Positions 59,877-64,000 of a stretch of DNA of 64,000 nt are shown one piece after another. Origin of the DNA: VXOI01 sp965261945 (GTDB taxonomy: Bacteria > Chloroflexota > Dehalococcoidia > Lucifugimonadales > UBA3495). Positions within the stretch are counted from its first letter, which is position 1, and every line of letters starts with the position of its first letter. A program made the position numbers and the translations under genes. The stretch covers positions 558,001 through 622,000 of the forward strand of contig CBDHEF010000002.1 of assembly GCA_965261945.1 (NCBI GenBank), read 5' to 3'. The notes under the pieces were generated by a model, which searched no databases, was not told the origin of the DNA, and saw only the letters and a list, made by a program, of their open reading frames with translations.

Positions 59877-61252
59877 CGGCAAGCAACGAACTGCGTCCGG
59901 TCCTGATTCGACAGGCCCGGCTGATTGACCCAGCCCGGCAATTGGACCTTGTGGGCGACTTACTGGTTGACGGCGGGCGGATCGCCGCCGCCGGACCAGT
60001 AATCGAAGGTCCTCCCGACGGTTGCATAGTAGTAGCCGCCTCTGGCTTGGTGGTTTGTCCGGGCTTCATCGACCTCCATGCTCACCTGCGGGAGCCGGGA
60101 TACGAATATAAAGAGACCATCGCCACCGGCTCGCAGGCGGCGGCGAGGGGCGGATTCACCACGGTCTGTTGCATGCCCAACACCGACCCGCCCATTGACT
60201 CTGAATCGGTTGTCGAATTTGTCCTGCGCCGCGCCCGAGACGCCGGGCAGGTGCGCATATTGCCCATCGGCTGCGTCACCCGCGGCCGTCAAGGCCGGGA
60301 ACTGGCCGACATGGAAGAGATGGCGGCGGCCGGAGCGGTGGCCTTTAGCGACGACGGCGACCCGGTGGAGGACGCCAACCTGATGCGAATGGCGCTCACC
60401 TACAGCGCCGACCTGGGCCGGCCCGTCAGCAACCACTGTCAAGACCTCCATCTCAGCGGTGAGGGCGTGATGGCCGAGGGCGCGGTGGCGACACGACTGG
60501 GGCTGCCCGGCATACCCCCAGCCGCCGAAGACGCCATGATCGCCCGCGACATCGCCCTGGCCCAGGCCACCGGCGGACGGCTCCACATCGCCCACCTCAG
60601 CACCGCAGGCAGCGTTCCCCTGGTGCGCCGCGCCAAAGATATTGGGCTGAACGTAACCGCAGAGGTCTGTCCGCATCACCTAACCATCACCGACCAGTGG
60701 GCTTTGGGGGCAAAGGGCAGCGGGGCAGGGCGCAGCGAGTGGGCCTACGACACCGCCACCAAAGTATACCCGCCCCTGCGCAGCCGGGCCGACGCCGACG
60801 CGCTGGTGGAGGCGCTGGCCGACGGGACAATCGACTGCATCGCCACCGACCACGCTCCCCACGACGTGGCCAGCAAGCAGGTGACCTATCAGGACGCCGC
60901 CTTTGGCATCAGCGTTCTGGAAACCGCCCTGGGTTCGGCATTGCAGCCGGTGCACGATGGGCGGATATCACTGTCGACGCTGGTGGAGCGCCTGACCGTC
61001 GGGCCCGCCCGAGTGCTGGGGCCGGAATACGCGCCCCTGGCCTCGCTGGCCCCTGGTACGCCTGCCGACCTCGTTCTGTTTGACCCCGAACTGGAATGGA
61101 CCGTTGACGTTGGGGAATTTGCTTCAAAGGGTAAGAATACTCCCCTCGACGGAACTAGGCTGCGGGGCTGCGTCCTGGCTGCCATCTCCGGCGGCAAAGT
61201 TATCTACCATACAAAAAACTTGCGTTTTCAGGAAGCCGATGTATCAGCATGA
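59873..61252 (+). CDS. pyrC: Dihydroorotase
   Basis: 459 residues, class I type. The binuclear zinc site starts at His69/His71 in FIDLHAHLREPGYEYKET. GGFTTVCCMPNTDPP, HIAHLSTAGSVPLVRRA and CIATDHAPHDVASKQ complete it. KGKNTPLDGTRLRG is the C-terminal signature. It closes N-carbamoyl-aspartate to dihydroorotate. Coupled to pyrB by a four-base overlap. Confidence 0.96.
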   Translation: MTASNELRPVLIRQARLIDPARQLDLVGDLLVDGGRIAAAGPVIEGPPDGCIVVAASGLVVCPGFIDLHAHLREPGYEYKETIATGSQAAARGGFTTVCCMPNTDPPIDSESVVEFVLRRARDAGQVRILPIGCVTRGRQGRELADMEEMAAAGAVAFSDDGDPVEDANLMRMALTYSADLGRPVSNHCQDLHLSGEGVMAEGAVATRLGLPGIPPAAEDAMIARDIALAQATGGRLHIAHLSTAGSVPLVRRAKDIGLNVTAEVCPHHLTITDQWALGAKGSGAGRSEWAYDTATKVYPPLRSRADADALVEALADGTIDCIATDHAPHDVASKQVTYQDAAFGISVLETALGSALQPVHDGRISLSTLVERLTVGPARVLGPEYAPLASLAPGTPADLVLFDPELEWTVDVGEFASKGKNTPLDGTRLRGCVLAAISGGKVIYHTKNLRFQEADVSA

Positions 61253-61305
61253 TTCAGGCTCACGCCCGGATATCTGGCGGGATGACGCACCGGAGGTGAA
61301 GTAAA

Positions 61306-62397
61306 TTGCCCTCCGCTTATCTCGTACTGGAAGACGGATCGGTTCACCGCGGTCAGGGCTTCGGAGCGATAGGCGAGGCCGTGGGCGAAGTGGTGTTCAA
61401 CACCACCATGACCGGCTATCAGGAAGTGTTAACCGACCCATCCTACGCCGGGCAGTTGGTCACGCTCACCTATCCGCTGGTGGGCAACTACGGCATCAAC
61501 GAGCAGGACTCCGAGTCCCGGCGCATCCGGGTGAGTGGCCTGATTGTGCGTGAGCATTGCGACTCGCCCAGCCACGGCGCCAGCGACCGCACCATCCACG
61601 AATTCCTGCACAGCCAGGGCATTCCCGGCATCAGTGGCGTGGATACCCGCGCCATCACCAGGCGGCTGCGCTCCAACGGGGTGATGATGGGCGCCATAGC
61701 CGCAGATCCGGGTGAGGCCCAGGCCAGCCTGAAGGCGGCCACCGGCTACGGCGAGATCGACCACGTCCGCAGCGTCAGCACCGCCACAGCCTACGACTGG
61801 GGCGAGAGACGCCAAAACGGTTCGGAAAGGCCCTACCGGGTGCTGGTAATGGACTGCGGGCTTAAATACAATATCCTTCGTGAACTAACCCGGCGCGGCT
61901 GCCAGGTGCAGGTGGCGCCAGCCGGCATACCGGCGGAAGACCTGCTTTCTCTGCATCCATCAGGGGTGCTCCTCTCGCCAGGTCCCGGCGACCCGCAGTT
62001 GCTCGACTACGTGGTGGACAACGTCCGGCAGATTCTGGGCAGGGTTCCGGTCATGGGTATCTGCCTGGGCCACCAGATCGTTGCGCGGGCGCTCGATGCG
62101 GATACTTTTAAGCTGAAATTCGGACACCGCGGCGGCAACCACCCGGTGCGGGACCTGTCCGACGGCAGGGTCTACATCACGGCACAGAACCACGGCTATG
62201 CAGTGCGCGCTGATTCCTTGCCGCCCGGACTGGAGGTCTCCCACATCAATCTCAACGACGACACAGTGGAAGGACTGACTCACCGCGAATTGCCTCTGTT
62301 CACGATTCAGTACCATTCGGAGGCCTCGCCGGGGCCGAGAGACAACGAGTATCTTTTTGACCGGTTCCTGAAATTGATGGATGACTTCAACGGATAA
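61306..62397 (+). CDS. carA: Carbamoyl-phosphate synthase, small (glutaminase) subunit
   Basis: 363 residues from TTG 61306, behind CGGAGG. The N-terminal CarA domain has YLVLEDGSVHRGQGFGAIGEA and TTMTGYQEVLTDPSYAGQLV. The class I glutamine amidotransferase part carries Cys253 in MGICLGHQIVARAL, with HSEASPGP near the end supplying His and Glu. It supplies ammonia to CarB. Fourth gene of the pyr operon. It is separated from carB by an unknown gene and a hairpin. Confidence 0.96.
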   Translation: MPSAYLVLEDGSVHRGQGFGAIGEAVGEVVFNTTMTGYQEVLTDPSYAGQLVTLTYPLVGNYGINEQDSESRRIRVSGLIVREHCDSPSHGASDRTIHEFLHSQGIPGISGVDTRAITRRLRSNGVMMGAIAADPGEAQASLKAATGYGEIDHVRSVSTATAYDWGERRQNGSERPYRVLVMDCGLKYNILRELTRRGCQVQVAPAGIPAEDLLSLHPSGVLLSPGPGDPQLLDYVVDNVRQILGRVPVMGICLGHQIVARALDADTFKLKFGHRGGNHPVRDLSDGRVYITAQNHGYAVRADSLPPGLEVSHINLNDDTVEGLTHRELPLFTIQYHSEASPGPRDNEYLFDRFLKLMDDFNG

Positions 62398-62447
62398 CCC
62401 AGGAAAACACGCAACGACCACAAAGGAGGTGCAGATAACGCGCATCC

Positions 62448-62492
62448 GGCAGTCAGAGCCTCTGAGTCCGGGCCGGGCTCGGATGCTTCCCC
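62448..62492 (+). promoter_or_regulatory. Second pyr-leader-like sequence between carA and the next gene
   Basis: ggcagtcaga (62448-62457) and cggatgcttcccc (62480-62492) recur in the same order as in the pyrR leader (57997-58006 and 58048-58060). Between them agtccgggccgggct partly resembles a PyrR loop, but with several changes. It may be a diverged internal attenuator. Confidence 0.4.
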
Positions 62493-62532
62493 CTAATCAA
62501 CGCAGACAGCAACTTTCCGGAGGAATTATTCT

Positions 62533-62952
62533 ATGTCTTCTTTTTCCATGGTTTTGCTGGAAGGGGGGGTGGATGTGGTGGTGGACGTGGACTTTGCGGA
62601 GATGACCTCGCTACTGGATCAAGAGGTTCCCCGCTACAGTTGCGGCGAATTCGGTTTCACAGTAACGCCCGGCAGGGGGGAAATCGGGCGGCAATGGATT
62701 TTCGGGGTCAGCGCTTTTCCCCTGGGCCAACCGAGGCAGCAGCCTTTGATTTCCCTGGGCCGCATGGAAGTCGAGGTAACCCCTGACGGCGACGTAGGCA
62801 TCAGCATTCCGCCAAGAATCGAGCAGGCGGTGCCCGGCGAGGATGCTGCCGACTGGGACGGAAAGCTGTTCGGGGCCTTTGTGTTTCAACTGCTGAACTC
62901 ACTCTACGACCGAAATCTCATAGCCCTGCCCGGCATTCTGCCCAAGTTCTAG
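62533..62952 (+). CDS. Hypothetical protein encoded between carA and carB
   Basis: 139 residues behind a GGAGGAATT ribosome site. It is soluble, acidic and beta-rich: VVDVDFAEMTSLLDQEVPRYSCG, then EFGFTVTPGRGEIGRQWIFGVSAFPLG, then ISLGRMEVEVTPDGDVGISIPPRIEQ. It ends with a helix FGAFVFQLLNSLYDRN. No family is recognised. Its place inside the pyrimidine operon suggests either a role linked to carbamoyl-phosphate or plain insertion of an unrelated gene. It is followed by a strong hairpin before carB. Confidence 0.75.
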   Translation: MSSFSMVLLEGGVDVVVDVDFAEMTSLLDQEVPRYSCGEFGFTVTPGRGEIGRQWIFGVSAFPLGQPRQQPLISLGRMEVEVTPDGDVGISIPPRIEQAVPGEDAADWDGKLFGAFVFQLLNSLYDRNLIALPGILPKF

Positions 62953-62980
62953 CGGCCAGGGCTGTAATCCGGAGATCAGA

Positions 62981-63009
62981 CAAGCCCGGTTTCTTGCGAA
63001 CCGGGCTTG
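62981..63009 (+). terminator. Hairpin between the unknown gene and carB
   Basis: caagcccggtt (62981-62991), loop tcttgcg and aaccgggcttg (62999-63009), an 11-bp perfect stem. No T-run follows, so it may be a processing or attenuation hairpin rather than a full terminator. Confidence 0.6.
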
Positions 63010-63084
63010 AAATGTGGATGCAATTTTAAGCGCAATCGTTTCCGCCGGCCAGCGGAGCAGCGCCGACATTGGGGAGGCGACACC

Positions 63085-64000
63085 ACGGAAAAGCCGAAGA
63101 AAGTTCTGGTCATTGGCTCCGGCCCCATCGTAATCGGACAGGCGGCGGAATTTGACTACGCGGGCACCCAGGCCTGCAAGGCCCTCCGCGAGGAGGGTGT
63201 CGAGACTGTCCTGGTGAACTCCAACCCGGCCACCATCATGACAGATCAGGGCATCGCGGACCATGTGTACATAGAGCCGCTCACCGTGGAGGTCCTTGAG
63301 AGGATAATTGAACGGGAGCAGCCCGATGGACTCCTGCCCACGCTGGGCGGTCAGACGGGGCTGAATCTGGCAGTCGACCTGGCCGATGCCGGTGTGCTGG
63401 AGCGTTATAACGTTCACCTGCTGGGTACGCCACTGGAAACCATCCGCCGCTCCGAGGACCGGGAATTCTTCCGCAACTTCCTTCACGAAATAGGCGAGCC
63501 GGAACCGGAGAACGTCACTGCCAGTTCCATGGATCAAGCCCGCGAGGTCGCCGCCCACATGGGGCTGCCTCTAGTCATCCGGCCTGCCTACACCCTGGGC
63601 GGCAGCGGCGGCGGCATCGCCAACACCGAGGAAGAATTCGAGGCCATCGCCCACTCGGGCCTGTCGGCCAGCCCTATCTCTCAGATTCTGCTGGAGCGGT
63701 CCTTGGTGGGCTGGAAAGAGATAGAGTACGAGGTGGTGCGCGACGGGGCCGACAATTGCATCACCGTCTGCAACATGGAAAACCTGGACCCCATGGGAGT
63801 CCACACCGGCGACAGCATCGTTGTGGCTCCCAGCCAGACGTTGACCGACAAAGAGTACCAGATGCTCCGCACCGCCTCCCTGAAAATTATCCGCGGGCTG
63901 GGAATCGAGGGAGGCTGCAATGTACAGTTCGCCCTTCAGCCCCATCCCAGCGTGGCGAAAGTAATCGGCCTGGAATGGCGGCAGGACTCCCCCTACTATG
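63085..64000 (+). CDS. carB: Carbamoyl-phosphate synthase, large subunit (partial)
   Basis: About 305 N-terminal residues of an expected about 1070; the gene continues beyond the window. KKVLVIGSGPIVIGQAAEF, YAGTQACKALREEG, LVNSNPATIMTD, IRPAYTLGGSGGG and ENLDPMGVHTGDSIVVAPSQTL are the CarB carboxyphosphate-domain motifs. No ATG, GTG or TTG lies near the expected start. The best candidate is ACG at 63085, seven bases after GGGGAGG; a TTG at 63007 inside the hairpin would add 26 odd residues. It makes carbamoyl phosphate with CarA. Confidence 0.9.

Noticed and set aside
1..64000. CRISPR array
   Set aside because: The only direct repeats are single short tandem duplications; there are no regularly spaced repeats with unique spacers and no cas genes.

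Overview
The window is about 62-70% GC, gene-dense bacterial chromosome. The gene content suggests a Chloroflexota heterotroph of the SAR202/Dehalococcoidia-like kind. Evidence: four luciferase-like flavin monooxygenases, paired class III CoA-transferases, a Rieske dioxygenase, a 2-oxoacid:ferredoxin oxidoreductase, lipoproteins with Thr/Pro-rich linkers, and frequent TTG starts. No rRNA is present, so the lineage is inferred.

Layout. 1-5 kb (mostly minus strand): acyl-CoA dehydrogenase with a PhnD-like binding protein, and two adjoining CaiB-type CoA-transferases of which only one keeps the expected catalytic Asp. 5-11 kb: msrB, small unknowns, an alpha/beta hydrolase, a flavin monooxygenase, and spacers with decayed transposase pieces. 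12-16.3 kb: tRNA-Leu, then rpmH-rnpA-yidD-(beta-propeller lipoprotein)-yidC-jag. 16.5-24.8 kb: aconitase, purF, purM, purH, a GT2 and an SDR. 25-30 kb: an unknown protein made of two PHYHYGP repeats, another flavin monooxygenase, gamma-carbonic anhydrase, smpB and a C-terminal processing protease. 30-33.6 kb: 2-oxoacid:ferredoxin oxidoreductase (gamma-delta fusion, alpha, beta). 34-50 kb: an accessory catabolic region (TRAP binding lipoprotein, Rieske dioxygenase, two flavin monooxygenases, hydrolase, PEP-mutase-like lyase, quinone reductase, 2-hydroxyacid dehydrogenase, 2-hydroxyglutarate oxidase), interrupted by an AT-richer two-gene insert, DUF262 plus a HEPN-like protein, which is the best candidate for a defence or toxin-type system. 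50-58 kb: plsX-fabG, a methylisocitrate-lyase-like enzyme, DUF2157/GDYXXLXY pair, a nicotinamidase-like hydrolase and a large VWA protein. 58-64 kb: de novo pyrimidine operon pyrR-pyrB-pyrC-carA-(unknown)-carB, preceded by a textbook PyrR-binding attenuator; carB runs off the window and appears to start with ACG.

Functionally, the window combines core functions (protein secretion, purine and pyrimidine synthesis, ferredoxin-linked central metabolism) with oxidative attack on aromatic or otherwise recalcitrant organic acids. The spacers carry many perfect 9-18 bp tandem duplications and a dispersed CCCTCTCC/GGAGAGGG element.
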